A stretch of 49,227 nt of DNA from Desulfobacteraceae bacterium (GCA_022340425.1 JAJDNY010000056.1:1-49227), one strand, 5' to 3'. Counted from the stretch's first letter, positions 1 through 8,116 are shown. A program made the numbers and translations. Notes: generated by a model not told the origin, from the letters alone.

Positions 1-313
1 CCTCGTGGTTTTCCAGGCGCGGGTCGGTGGTGGCGTCGCGGAAGACAAAATGCCCCTCCTTGCTCAATCCCTGGATCAGTTTGCGGGCGCTCATGGGGTT
101 GGCGTGCAGGTAGTTGTCCGAGAGGCCATGCTGGGCCACCGGCACAAAGAGATCTTCGTCTTTTTCAGTCAAAAAGAGACAGGCCGCTTTGCCGTCCATG
201 GTTTGAACGGCGTTTTGGACGATCATGTCCAACAGCTCGTCCTTTTTCAGGGAGGATGCGAAAGCGCTGCTGACATTGCAAAAGGTTCGAAAATAATCGG
301 TTTTTGGGGTCAT
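1..313 (-). CDS. GAF-domain protein, N-terminal part (runs off window)
   Basis: The reading frame starts at an ATG eight bases after a GAGGAG ribosome binding site and stays open to the window edge, giving about 104 residues that begin MTPKTDYFRTF. The visible part resembles the first half of a GAF sensor domain: an amphipathic entry helix (SSLKKDELLDMIVQNAV), then a beta-rich stretch (AACLFLTEKDEDLFVPVAQHG) and the start of the ligand pocket region. GAF domains bind small ligands and usually sit in front of kinase, cyclase or regulator modules; the output domain lies outside the window. It is read in the same direction as phaEC, 56 bases downstream of phaC. The GAF call is from pattern only. 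Confidence 0.65.
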   Translation of the reverse strand, partial: MTPKTDYFRTFCNVSSAFASSLKKDELLDMIVQNAVQTMDGKAACLFLTEKDEDLFVPVAQHGLSDNYLHANPMSARKLIQGLSKEGHFVFRDATTDPRLENHE

Positions 314-369
314 GGTCTGCTCTCCTCACACCGCCTGTTGATCCAATCCGGTTTCGGTTTGACAGCCTC

Positions 370-1554
370 TTACACTTTTTTTGTCTTTACAGCCGCCGCG
401 GCCTTGCGTTTACCCCCGGATGCGGCTGCCGTGCGGGCGGTGGACCGGGCCGCGACGCGCCTCGGCCGGCCTGCAAGCTGGTCGCGGGCCTTGAGCCACT
501 CGATGATTTTTGGTGAAAAGGCGCGCTGGCACTTCGAACTCACATAGATGCCGATGTGCCCGGTATCCAAGCAGATATCCTCGGTGTCCTTGCTGCCCAC
601 CCGTTGGCTGAGCAGCTCGCAGGCCGCAGGAGGCACCAGGTGGTCGAACTTGCCGTAGAAGTTCAGCAGCGGCATGGTGATCTTTTTAAGCTCCACCCGC
701 TGGCCGCCGACCTCCATCTGGCTGTTGATCAAGAGATTCTTCTGGTAGCAATCCTTGACGAACTGGCGGAAGGTTTCGCCGGTGATGTCCGGGCTGTCGA
801 AAATCCATTTCTCCATTCGAATGAAATTTTCGACGAAGTCCCGGTTGTCCATGTTCTCGAAAAACCCCACGTACTTGTCGATCATCAGGCGGGCCGGGTT
901 TAGCAGCAGAAAGGCGAAGTTCATCAGGTCCGCCGGAATATTGCCGAAGGAATCCACCATGCGGTCCACGTCGATGGCTTTCATCCAGATGTGCAGCAGC
1001 CCCTGGTCGGTGTCGAAGTTGGTGGGCGTGACGGTGGTCACCAGATTTTTGACCTTCTGCGGGTGAAGGGCCGAATAGATCACGCTGAAGGTCCCGCCCA
1101 TGCAGATGCCCATCAGGTGCAGCTGGGAGATCTGGTGCCGGTCGAGGATGAAATCGACGATGTTGTTCATGTAGCCGTTGACATGGTCGTCGATGGTCAG
1201 GAATTTGTCCATTTGGGTGGGATAGCCCCAGTCGATCATGTACACCTCGACCCCACCCTCGAGAAAGTTCTGAACCACGCTGCGGCCCGGCTGCAGGTCC
1301 AGCATGGTTTCCCGGTTGATCTGGGCGTAGACCACCAAGAGCGGGTGGTTGAGCTGCGCACCGCCGGCCGGCGAATAATGCTTCAGCCTGACGCGGTCCT
1401 CCTCATAGACAATACGGTAAGGGGTTGGACCCAGCTCGGTGTTCAATGCGCCGAGCATGACATCCGCGGCTTTCTGGGCCCGCTTGCCGACCTTTTCGGC
1501 ATCTTGGGCAAGCTTGGTGATTATCAGGTCGACGGGAATTCCTGGCTGAGCCAT
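370..1554 (-). CDS. phaC: Class III poly(R)-hydroxyalkanoate synthase subunit PhaC
   Basis: Catalytic subunit that polymerises (R)-3-hydroxyacyl-CoA into polyhydroxyalkanoate at the granule surface. The 394-residue alpha/beta-hydrolase-type protein has the PHA-synthase box GICMGG with nucleophile Cys151, catalytic Asp304 in GKFDH and His333 in TGHIG. About 355 residues with this arrangement match class III PhaC, which needs PhaE; phaE lies directly upstream in the same operon. An AGAGGTG ribosome binding site supports the ATG. Odd feature: residues about 360-394 form an Ala/Arg/Lys-rich tail (for example GGKRKAAAAVKTKKV) beyond the catalytic fold. It resembles the basic tails of histone-like phasins and could contact DNA or the granule, but that is inference. 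Confidence 0.95.
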   Translation of the reverse strand: MAQPGIPVDLIITKLAQDAEKVGKRAQKAADVMLGALNTELGPTPYRIVYEEDRVRLKHYSPAGGAQLNHPLLVVYAQINRETMLDLQPGRSVVQNFLEGGVEVYMIDWGYPTQMDKFLTIDDHVNGYMNNIVDFILDRHQISQLHLMGICMGGTFSVIYSALHPQKVKNLVTTVTPTNFDTDQGLLHIWMKAIDVDRMVDSFGNIPADLMNFAFLLLNPARLMIDKYVGFFENMDNRDFVENFIRMEKWIFDSPDITGETFRQFVKDCYQKNLLINSQMEVGGQRVELKKITMPLLNFYGKFDHLVPPAACELLSQRVGSKDTEDICLDTGHIGIYVSSKCQRAFSPKIIEWLKARDQLAGRPRRVAARSTARTAAASGGKRKAAAAVKTKKV

Positions 1555-1611
1555 CGCTGCACCTCTTTCTGGTTGGTTGCCGCCATTCGACCGGGTGGGG
1601 GGTACCGCCGC

Positions 1612-2496
1612 CTATTTGGCGGCTTTTTGCTCGAGGGTTCGGATTTTTTTCTTCAGCTCGTAGATTTCCTTGTAGAGCGCGTCCATATCGCGGTTGGTGG
1701 GAACCGGCAGGCTTTTGAGCACATCCTGCAGCAGGTCGTCCCGGGTGGCCTGGTAATCCTCGAAGGCGTCCAACACCCGTGACAGCGTCTGGGCATATTC
1801 GGACGTTTTGAAAAGCGTCATATAATGCCCCTCGAGGATTTTGACCCACATATTGTAGTAGTCTTTAGGATTTTCCGGCAGCGCCCCTTTTTCGGCGAGT
1901 TCGGCCACCTTCTCTTGCAGGACCTTGACGGACTGCTCCATGGGGAGGTAGAGAATGTTGACAAACTCGGCCATACCGTTTTGCAGCAGCACGAACTTGT
2001 CCAGTGTGCGGTGCGCTTTTTCCTGGTAGAAGCGGGTCAGCCCCAGTTGCGGGACCTGAAGAAATTGCTGGAACTCCTCCTTGTAGATTTCGGCCCAGGC
2101 CTTGAAGGTCTCCTGGTCAAGCCCCTCGAAATGGTAAGCCTCAACCGACTCCCCCATCCGGCCGGCTTTCTCGATCATCTGCCGCTGAAGGGTGAAGGTG
2201 CTGTTCCAGGCGCCTTCCAGCAGCCTCATGAGGATGTCGGGCATGACGCCGATGCCCTTCAAGAGGGCGTCGGCGCTGCCGCTCTCGCCCATGCTGGCCG
2301 AGAGCGCCGTCAGCGATTTGAGGTAAGACGACCAGGAGGCCTTGCCGCGGGTGAGCGGGCCTTCCGGCTGGCCCTCCCCGGGCGCCAGCGTCTCGGTCCA
2401 CTGCTTCATCACCGGCCCCCAGAAATCGGTGGCCATCTTCATCCACGCGGAAAGCATCGATTCCGGTCCGGCGACCGCTTCTGTCCTGTCGTTCAT
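1612..2496 (-). CDS. phaE: Class III PHA synthase subunit PhaE
   Basis: Non-catalytic partner that activates class III PhaC. The 294-residue, mostly helical protein begins MNDRTEAVAGPESMLSAWMK and has the amphipathic, Trp/Phe-rich helices of the family (FWGPVMKQWTE, EAYHFEGLDQETFKAWAEIY). It ends in the characteristic C-terminal helix DMDALYKEIYELKKKIRTLE, a short coiled coil thought to contact PhaC. The start is preceded by GAGGTGAGCC. It is the first gene of a phaE-phaC pair, with 57 bases between the two, and a sigma-70-like promoter lies 170-200 bases upstream. Members are poorly conserved, so the call rests on the C-terminal helix, size and the adjacent phaC. Confidence 0.9.
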   Translation of the reverse strand: MNDRTEAVAGPESMLSAWMKMATDFWGPVMKQWTETLAPGEGQPEGPLTRGKASWSSYLKSLTALSASMGESGSADALLKGIGVMPDILMRLLEGAWNSTFTLQRQMIEKAGRMGESVEAYHFEGLDQETFKAWAEIYKEEFQQFLQVPQLGLTRFYQEKAHRTLDKFVLLQNGMAEFVNILYLPMEQSVKVLQEKVAELAEKGALPENPKDYYNMWVKILEGHYMTLFKTSEYAQTLSRVLDAFEDYQATRDDLLQDVLKSLPVPTNRDMDALYKEIYELKKKIRTLEQKAAK

Positions 2497-2663
2497 GGCT
2501 CACCTCGCTGACGCGATCCGGGTTGGGCAGTCAACCGCCAGAGCATCCTGGGTGCGGGTCGTCTGGGCTGCGCTTGGGGTGGCTGCAAACAGCGCCGGCA
2601 CTGGCAGCGCTGAAAATCCTGGGTGATCAAGGGAAAACGAGTCGGGAATACTGGTGAGAGACT

Positions 2664-2692
2664 ATTTTAGAGCCCGCAGGCCGATTTGTCCA
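2664..2692 (-). promoter_or_regulatory. Sigma-70-like promoter for phaE-phaC
   Basis: On the minus strand a TGGACA -35 box and a TAAAAT -10 box are separated by exactly 17 bases. The predicted transcript has a leader of roughly 160 bases before phaE. The promoter sits between the mla operon and phaE, so the PHA synthase genes can be transcribed independently. A CAGCGC/GCGCTG inverted repeat lies in the leader near 2590-2611. Confidence 0.5.
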
Positions 2693-2755
2693 CCCCTTTT
2701 TGCGCTCGGCCTCGCCGGCCGGGGAAACCAGGGATGCGCCAAAGGCCGGCACAAC

Positions 2756-3550
2756 CTACTGGGCCACCTTCGTCTGGCGATATTGGATGTAGGCGTTGCG
2801 CAGGGCGTTGTATGGTTCGACGGCCGCCTCCTTGAGCGACTCGTAGTCGCCGATCCGCAAGGAGGTGTCGTTGACGGTATCGTAGGCCTTAATCCCGACG
2901 GACAGGGCGGTGGGGTCCACGTAAGTCACCGGGTTGAGAAAGAGGTCCCCCACGAACCCGACCGAGTCCCTGAGGGTCGAGGGTCCCAGAATCGGCCAGA
3001 CGATGTAAAACCCGTTGCCAACCCCGTAATGGGCCAGGGTTTGCCCGAGGTCCTCATCGTGCGGCAGCATGTTGAGCCGGTCACGGGCCGGGTCGCCAAA
3101 GCCCAGAATGCCCACGAAGGTGTTGGTCAAAAAGCGTTCGGTTTCCGTTCCGGCAGCGCCCATCTTCCCCTGGGCCAGGCAGTTGACCAGGCGGATCGGG
3201 TAGATCAGGTTGTGGAAGAAGTTCTTGACCCCGGTGCGCACCGGGGTGGGCGTGACGGCCTTGTACCCTTGGGCGACGGGCTTGAGCAGCCAGAAGTAGA
3301 ATTTGTCGTTGAAGTGATACATGAGGCGGTTCCAGGGCGCCAGGGGGTCGGCGACACGACGGATATCCTGCTCCTCCTCCTCATCCAGGAAGTCGAGATC
3401 ATCATCTAGATATTCATCCCCGATCTCCTCGGGTGCGGCCTCTTCGGCTTGCGCAGCCCCGGCCGGGCCGCAGCCCCAGGGCACCGGGCCGGCCCCCAAA
3501 AACATCAGCAGGCTCAGCATCACGGCGGTTTTTGTGAATCCGGAGTCCAT
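2756..3550 (-). CDS. mlaA: MlaA/VacJ-type phospholipid transport lipoprotein
   Basis: Outer-membrane component of the Mla pathway, which moves mislocalised phospholipids between the outer and inner leaflets and membranes. The protein has an N-terminal hydrophobic signal (MLSLLMFLGAG) ending near Cys26, then an acidic linker (residues about 40-62). The conserved MlaA core follows: DPLAPWNRLMYHFND, the NFFHNL and ETERFLTNT segments, GFGDPA, and the DLGQTLAHYGVGNGFYIVWP to GPSTLRDS block. Length (264) is normal. It is the last gene of mlaE-F-D-C-A, 38 bases after mlaC. The lipobox (PWGC) is atypical, so lipidation is likely from family knowledge rather than certain. Confidence 0.93.
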   Translation of the reverse strand: MDSGFTKTAVMLSLLMFLGAGPVPWGCGPAGAAQAEEAAPEEIGDEYLDDDLDFLDEEEEQDIRRVADPLAPWNRLMYHFNDKFYFWLLKPVAQGYKAVTPTPVRTGVKNFFHNLIYPIRLVNCLAQGKMGAAGTETERFLTNTFVGILGFGDPARDRLNMLPHDEDLGQTLAHYGVGNGFYIVWPILGPSTLRDSVGFVGDLFLNPVTYVDPTALSVGIKAYDTVNDTSLRIGDYESLKEAAVEPYNALRNAYIQYRQTKVAQ

Positions 3551-3588
3551 TGCGCGCTTCTTCTCTCGTACCCAGGCGGGAGGACCGC

Positions 3589-4218
3589 TCAGGAGGCAAC
3601 CTCGGCGAGCTCCTCTTTTTGTTCCTGGAGTTTGTCCTTGAGTTTCTGGATCAACTGCTCGGGGGTTTCCTTGGCTAGGATCTCCCGAAACTGGGTCCGG
3701 TAATTCTGCACCAGGCTGACCCCTTCGATATTGACATCATAGACCAACCAGCGGCCGCCTTCCTGCAGCATGCGATAGTCCACCGGGGTTTCAACCTCCT
3801 CCCGGCGAACCTTGGTCTTGACCATCGCCTTGTCCCCCGCCAGCATCTCCTCACCCAAAAACTCCACCGCCAGCCCCGTATAGGTCCCCTTGATCTGTTC
3901 GAGGTAGCTGTGGGCGGTCAATTCGGAGAAAAGCTCGGTGAATTCCTTGCGCTGGCGGGGGGTGAAGGCGCGCCAGTTCAAGGCCAGGGACCGTTTGGCC
4001 ATTTCGGTAAAGTCGAAGATGCCGCGGGTCACATCCCAGATGCGATCCCGCTGAAGCTGGCGCTGTTCCGGCGGGTCATATTGCGGGTCTTGCAGGATCT
4101 GCAGCACCGTGTTGACCGGCCCCTTGAGAGCCTCCATGGGCCCGGCGGAGACCTCCTGCGCACCGGCCACGGCGGCCAGCACCATGACGGCCAGGATTCC
4201 CGTGAGTGTCAGTTTCAT
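3589..4218 (-). CDS. mlaC: MlaC/Ttg2D periplasmic phospholipid-binding protein
   Basis: Periplasmic shuttle of the Mla system that carries phospholipid between MlaA and the MlaFED complex. I start it at the ATG that opens a clear signal peptide (MKLTLTGILAVMVLAAVAGA); a longer in-frame start 90 bases upstream would add a non-signal-like leader. The mature part has the family pattern: PVNTVLQILQDPQYDP, RDRIWDVTRGIFDFTEMAKRSL, WRAFTPRQRKEFTELFSELT, then the beta sheet region ending VYDVNIEGVSLVQNYRTQFREIL. About 209 residues is typical. The C-terminal Glu/Lys/Gln-rich helix (EQLIQKLKDKLQEQKEELAE) is slightly longer than usual. It sits between mlaD and mlaA. Confidence 0.93.
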   Translation of the reverse strand: MKLTLTGILAVMVLAAVAGAQEVSAGPMEALKGPVNTVLQILQDPQYDPPEQRQLQRDRIWDVTRGIFDFTEMAKRSLALNWRAFTPRQRKEFTELFSELTAHSYLEQIKGTYTGLAVEFLGEEMLAGDKAMVKTKVRREEVETPVDYRMLQEGGRWLVYDVNIEGVSLVQNYRTQFREILAKETPEQLIQKLKDKLQEQKEELAEVAS

Positions 4219-4294
4219 TTGGATGATTGCCCTTTCCCGGGTACCGGTTGCGCCGGCTTTGACCAAAAGACGGCCACCGCGCGCGCCACCGGGT

Positions 4295-4738
4295 TTAGAC
4301 CTTGCCAAAGGCGTATTTGCTGATCAACTCCTCGATATCGAGGGCCGATTCGGTTTCGATGATCGTGTCCCCCGCTTTCAGGACCGTATCGGAGCCGCCG
4401 GGGGAAAGTTTAATGTACTTGTCGCCGATCAGGCCGGAGGTTTTGACCGAAGCGATCACGTCATCGGTCAACACCACACCGTGTTCGATTTTAAGCTTCA
4501 CCAGGGCCACCTGGCGCTCGTGGTCCAGGCTGATGAGGTCCACCTTGCCCACCGGCACCCCGGCGATCTCGACCTGGGCGCCTTTCTTGAGCCCCGAAAC
4601 CGACTGAAAGCGGGCGTTGAGCACGTAGTAATTGTCCGCCAGCAGCTCCAGTTTGCCCAGTTTGACCGTGAGATAGCCGACGCTCAGAATTCCGATCAGA
4701 ACGAAGATTCCCACCGCCGTTTCGACGGACGCTTTCAT
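4295..4738 (-). CDS. mlaD: MlaD substrate-binding protein (MCE domain)
   Basis: Inner-membrane-anchored MCE protein that forms the hexameric ring above the MlaE permease. One N-terminal transmembrane helix (ETAVGIFVLIGILSVGYLTV) is followed by a single MCE domain with the signature KKGAQVEIAGVPVGKV and SGLIGDKYIKLSPGG. At 147 residues it is the short, single-domain form. A GGAGG site seven bases before the ATG fixes the start. It is separated from mlaF by 174 bases containing a hairpin repeat, an unusual insertion inside a transport operon, so mlaD translation or message stability may be tuned by that element. Confidence 0.94.
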   Translation of the reverse strand: MKASVETAVGIFVLIGILSVGYLTVKLGKLELLADNYYVLNARFQSVSGLKKGAQVEIAGVPVGKVDLISLDHERQVALVKLKIEHGVVLTDDVIASVKTSGLIGDKYIKLSPGGSDTVLKAGDTIIETESALDIEELISKYAFGKV

Positions 4739-4762
4739 TTTCCATCCTCCACAAGCTGATGC

Positions 4763-4907
4763 ACCGGTAAAAATCCCGAATCAGACGGTTTCGCAAAAGG
4801 CGCCAGATGGCGGAGCGCACATCTTTCGACGTGGGGCCCCGTCAAAGACAGCCTGCAGCGATTTCCCGTGGCAGCCCAGCGCAGGGATTGGCCTTTGACG
4901 AAACCGC
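4763..4907 (+). repeat. Dispersed long-hairpin repeat, copy B (diverged), inside mla operon
   Basis: This is a diverged copy of the element found complete near 19.4 kb. It shares the ACCGGTAAAAA start, the CAGACGGTTTCG left arm and the CGCAGGGATTGG...GAAACCG right arm. The outer arms (4786-4800 and 4891-4905) pair at 13 of 15 positions, and the centre contains GTGGGGCCCC. It lies between mlaF and mlaD and ends six bases from the mlaF stop codon. It codes for nothing visible and would form a roughly 120-base stem in the mla mRNA. Confidence 0.7.
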
Positions 4908-4912
4908 GCAGG

Positions 4913-6127
4913 CTAACAGATCCGGAATTCAAAAATGGTATCGGGTGTTGTTTCCGCTCTCTCCAGGACATCTTCGATGCGATTGTCCTGCATGGCCTCC
5001 GCAAATCCGGCCCTGACGACAAAACAGATTTTCTCAAGACTCGGGGATGGGCTGATTTCGGTGCGCGTGATCTCTTGGGTAAGTTTTGAGCACACCATGT
5101 GGGCCTGATCCCGGGTGGTGTCCGGCAGCAGCATCAGAATCTTGTCCATCCCGTAGCGCGAGCAGGTATCGGTGATGCGCAGGTGTTTCTGAAGTCCCCG
5201 GGCAAAATCCTTCAATATCGCCTGGCCGGCTTCGTGGCCCAATTTTTCGTTGATCTCCGGAAGATTTTCAAAGACCAGCAGGACCAGCGAAAAGGCGCTC
5301 TGGTGCCGTTTGAGCCGGGCGATTTCCTGGCTGAATCGCCTCTCACCCTGGCGTCGGTGCGACAAACCGGTTAATTCGTCGCGTCGGCTTTCCATGCCGC
5401 GGATGAAAGACTGGATGTCGGAATCCTTGACGTTCTGGATTTCCTCCGGCGAGCCTTCAAACAGGATCCGCCCCTTGTCGATCATGGCGATGTGCTGGGA
5501 GATGTAAAAAACATCCGGGATTTCATGGCTGACCACCACACCGGTGAAGCGGTAGCGCTTCTGATAATCCGAAATCAGGCTGTGCACGGCGTTCTTGCGA
5601 ATGGGATCCAGGCCGGTGGTGGGTTCGTCAAAGAGCACGATTTCCGGATCGGTGACCAGGGCGCGGGCCAGGGCCACCCGTTTTTTCATGCCCCCGGAAA
5701 GCACCGCGGGATTCTTGTCCTCGATATGATGCAGGTCCAACTGGCGCATCTTGTCGCGCACGCGCCGCTGAATCTCGGCCTTGGGCAGCGTGGTGCGCTC
5801 CATCAGGGGCAGGGCGATGTTTTCAAACACCGTCATGGAATCGAACAGCGCCGCGCCCTGAAACATGTAGCTGAACTTGCGTTTGAAGGCCTTGCGCTCC
5901 TGTTTGTTCATCCCCGCAAGCGGCCGGCCCTCGAAGAGGATTTCCCCCGAATCGGGCGCCAGCAGCCCGATGATCAGCTTCAGCAGGACGCTTTTGCCCA
6001 CCCCGCTCTTGCCGATCAGGGTGGTCACTTCACCGGGGAAAATCCGGAAACTGGCGCCCTGCAATACGTGGTTGGTGCCGAAACTCTTGCAGACATCTTT
6101 GAATTCGATCAGGGGCTGCTTCATCAC
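4913..6127 (-). CDS. mlaF: MlaF ABC ATPase fused to a degenerate GGDEF domain
   Basis: Energising ATPase of the Mla phospholipid transporter. Residues 1-245 form a complete ABC domain: Walker A GKSGVGKS (39-46), Q-loop near Gln90, signature LSGGM (143-147), Walker B IVLFDEP (163-169) and switch His201. A standard MlaF stops near residue 270, but this one continues to 404. Residues 250-400 read as a GGDEF-type fold (DELTGLSHRR, then LVLLVFENLPEINEKLGHEAGQ, then SRYGMDKILMLLP). The GG[D/E]EF motif is replaced by GMDKI, so diguanylate cyclase activity is not expected. mlaE ends three bases upstream. The fusion suggests allosteric control of lipid transport by a nucleotide or protein partner; that is inference. 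Confidence 0.92.
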   Translation of the reverse strand: MMKQPLIEFKDVCKSFGTNHVLQGASFRIFPGEVTTLIGKSGVGKSVLLKLIIGLLAPDSGEILFEGRPLAGMNKQERKAFKRKFSYMFQGAALFDSMTVFENIALPLMERTTLPKAEIQRRVRDKMRQLDLHHIEDKNPAVLSGGMKKRVALARALVTDPEIVLFDEPTTGLDPIRKNAVHSLISDYQKRYRFTGVVVSHEIPDVFYISQHIAMIDKGRILFEGSPEEIQNVKDSDIQSFIRGMESRRDELTGLSHRRQGERRFSQEIARLKRHQSAFSLVLLVFENLPEINEKLGHEAGQAILKDFARGLQKHLRITDTCSRYGMDKILMLLPDTTRDQAHMVCSKLTQEITRTEISPSPSLEKICFVVRAGFAEAMQDNRIEDVLERAETTPDTIFEFRIC

Positions 6128-6130
6128 GGC

Positions 6131-6934
6131 CTACATCAGAAAAGAGGTCAGCACATAGTCCACAACCAGGATCATCACGCAGGACTGGACCACCGCCGAG
6201 GTGGTCGAAAGGCTGACCCCTTTGGCCCCGAACCCGTCGGCCCGCTTGTGGGTAAAGAACCCCTGATAACAACAGATCGACGCCACCACCAGGGCAAACA
6301 CCACCGATTTTATGAAACCGCCGGTGACGTCCTCCAGCAAAACCCCCGACTCCACCCGCGCATAGTAGATGTGCGGGTTGATCCCCAGCAGGACCGAACC
6401 GGTCAGATAGCCGCCGAAAATGCCGACCACGTCGAAAACAGCCGTGAGCAGCGGAAAGCTGATCAGGCAGGCGGCCAGTTTGGGGCTGACCAAAAACCGC
6501 ACGGGATCGATGTCCATGGTTTCAAGGGCATCGATTTGTTCGGAAATCCGCATAATCCCGATTTCCGCCGCCATCGCCGACCCGGCGCGGCCGACCACCA
6601 TGATCGCCGTCAGCACCGGCCCCAATTCACGCACAAGCGAAAGTGCCACGGCTGCGCCCAAAAACCCTTCGGAACCAAATTTCACCAGGCTGTAATAACC
6701 CTGAAAGCCGAGCACCATGCCGGTGAAGGCGCCGGTCAGACATATCACCAGCACCGATTTCATGCCGATGAAATAAACCTGATGAAGGATCTTGGCGATC
6801 TGGAGCGGCAAGGTGACGATGTGCCAAAGGCCCTTGAGGGTGAAAAGCGTGAAGACCCCCAACTCCCGGACAATCGCGATGGCGGCAGCGCCGAGCCGGG
6901 CGACCGGCCTTTTGAATTCTGCGACAAGATCCAT
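6131..6934 (-). CDS. mlaE: MlaE ABC transporter permease
   Basis: Membrane-spanning subunit of the Mla retrograde phospholipid transporter. It has 267 residues with the hallmark MlaE family segments: GMKSVLVICLTGAFTGMVLGFQGYY, LVRELGPVLTAIMVVGRAGSAMAAEIG and MRISEQIDALETMDIDPVRFLVSPK, then several C-terminal membrane helices ending VVQSCVMILVVDYVLTSFLM. The ATG follows GAGGAATCGTCGA. It is the first gene of mlaE-F-D-C-A and overlaps nothing upstream. No mlaB (STAS-domain subunit) is present in the operon, unlike the enterobacterial arrangement, so any MlaB-like partner would have to be elsewhere or be replaced by the extra domain on MlaF. Confidence 0.95.
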   Translation of the reverse strand: MDLVAEFKRPVARLGAAAIAIVRELGVFTLFTLKGLWHIVTLPLQIAKILHQVYFIGMKSVLVICLTGAFTGMVLGFQGYYSLVKFGSEGFLGAAVALSLVRELGPVLTAIMVVGRAGSAMAAEIGIMRISEQIDALETMDIDPVRFLVSPKLAACLISFPLLTAVFDVVGIFGGYLTGSVLLGINPHIYYARVESGVLLEDVTGGFIKSVVFALVVASICCYQGFFTHKRADGFGAKGVSLSTTSAVVQSCVMILVVDYVLTSFLM

Positions 6935-7336
6935 TCGACGATTCCTCAGGGATCACTTGAGCAAGGCGGCATTTTTCAGACGGCGGGCCGGGCCATCACC
7001 CCGCACGGACCCGAAGGTCGCGCCCCATACCGAGTGCGGAGCCTGCTGACAAAAAAGGCGGTTGGGCGGTGCGGTCCGGGATGCTGCCGCGACAATTTCG
7101 GCCTCGGCGTGACGCTGGCCGGACCATCGTGGCGCAGGGTAGCGCGCGACAGGGGGCATCCTTCAACAAGCCGTGAAGGGTTCGGAAAGGTAAGGTATAT
7201 GTATTCTCGGGGCTGAATGTCAAGATGGAAAAATTCGCGCCGGGCCGTCGCCTGCGCTTTCCAGGGGTCGTGCGGGGGTGCACGAATGGTGCGGTTCCGG
7301 TGCCACCGGCGGCCGGCAGCAACCTGACCGCCGCCC
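6935..7336. other. Gene-free upstream region of the mla operon
   Basis: About 400 bases lie between mlaE and the stop of the upstream TPR gene. They hold one good minus-strand promoter (7194-7223) and a roughly 250-base GC-rich leader with no open frame that looks coding. I see no recognisable riboswitch or terminator in it, but the leader length is unusual for a transport operon. Confidence 0.5.
7194..7223 (-). promoter_or_regulatory. Sigma-70-like promoter for mlaEFDCA
   Basis: On the minus strand a perfect TTGACA -35 box (7218-7223) is followed after 18 bases by TATACC (7194-7199) in a locally AT-rich patch. Transcription would start near 7187 and read a 250-base leader into mlaE. Confidence 0.55.
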
Positions 7337-8116
7337 TCAATTGCGGGCTGCCGGATACCCCTTGGCCCGCAACCGACTCGCCAGCGCCGCAGGCAGCAGC
7401 CCCAGGCGGCGGGCAAGTCTCCCGAGAGCACCGTTTTCCAGCACCCGCCCAAAAGAGGACCCGAACCTCCGGGCGGCGCCCGCAAAGCGCAATTGCCCCC
7501 GGCCGGAGAGCCCATTCAGGCGCCGGCGAAGCTCTGGGTAGCCGGGGTCGATCTGGTGGACGGCGCGGTACAGCGCAAGAGCTGTCTCCCCGAACCCTGT
7601 TTTCTCGGCCACCTCCGCCAGATGAAATTGGGCGTCGGCGGTTTGACGGCTGTCCAGACGATGGGGCAACAGCAGATGGACAAAGCGCTCCGGGCGTTTT
7701 GCCGTGGGGCAGCAACGGGTAAGGCATTCACATAGCCCCGCGAGCACATCCGGCGCCGGGCAAAGCGGCTGATAGAGTTTGGCATATGCCGCCAGGGCCT
7801 CTTCGAAAAGCCCCATCTCCCGGAATGCACGGGCGCAGTTGTGCAGGTTGCAGGGATCGCCGCCCGTATCCCAGGCGCTCCGGATGAGTTCGACCTCCGT
7901 TGCTGAAATGGCGTCGCAGGGCCCGGTCTCGATTGCCGCCAGTTCTTGGGACAAGACCTGCATCCGGCCCTGCACTGCGTGCCGAACCTCCGGATCGAGC
8001 GGGCTGCCGATTTCCAGAATTTTTTGGTAGACGCCGATCGCCTCGCGGTGAAGCCCCTGGGAGCGATAAAGTTCCGCTTCCCGCTTCAGCAGCGCAATGG
8101 TCATTTTCCCCGTCAT
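7337..8116 (-). CDS. TPR-like helical repeat protein, function unknown
   Basis: A 259-residue soluble protein built of helix-turn-helix repeats resembling tetratricopeptide repeats: AELYRSQGLHREAIGVYQKILEI (about residues 14-36), NCARAFREMGLFEEALAAYAKLYQ (about 93-116) and FHLAEVAEKTGFGETALALYRAVHQIDPGYPELRRRL (about 164-200). Such repeats scaffold protein complexes. No signal peptide or catalytic motif is visible. The C-terminal 50 residues are Arg/Gly/Leu-rich and unassigned. The first ATG lacks a clear ribosome binding site; a second ATG four codons in (8104) follows GGGGAAA and may be the real start. It has no informative operon partners; the PilZ gene lies 103 bases upstream. Confidence 0.75.
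   Translation of the reverse strand: MTGKMTIALLKREAELYRSQGLHREAIGVYQKILEIGSPLDPEVRHAVQGRMQVLSQELAAIETGPCDAISATEVELIRSAWDTGGDPCNLHNCARAFREMGLFEEALAAYAKLYQPLCPAPDVLAGLCECLTRCCPTAKRPERFVHLLLPHRLDSRQTADAQFHLAEVAEKTGFGETALALYRAVHQIDPGYPELRRRLNGLSGRGQLRFAGAARRFGSSFGRVLENGALGRLARRLGLLPAALASRLRAKGYPAARN

Noticed and set aside
5400-5660. Possibility that MlaF makes cyclic-di-GMP.
   Set aside because: The GG[D/E]EF active-site motif is GMDKI, so cyclase activity is not expected; only a sensing or binding role remains plausible.
5492-7216. A 574-codon open frame on the plus strand.
   Set aside because: Antisense to mlaF and mlaE and continuing through their intergenic leader; no domain signature.
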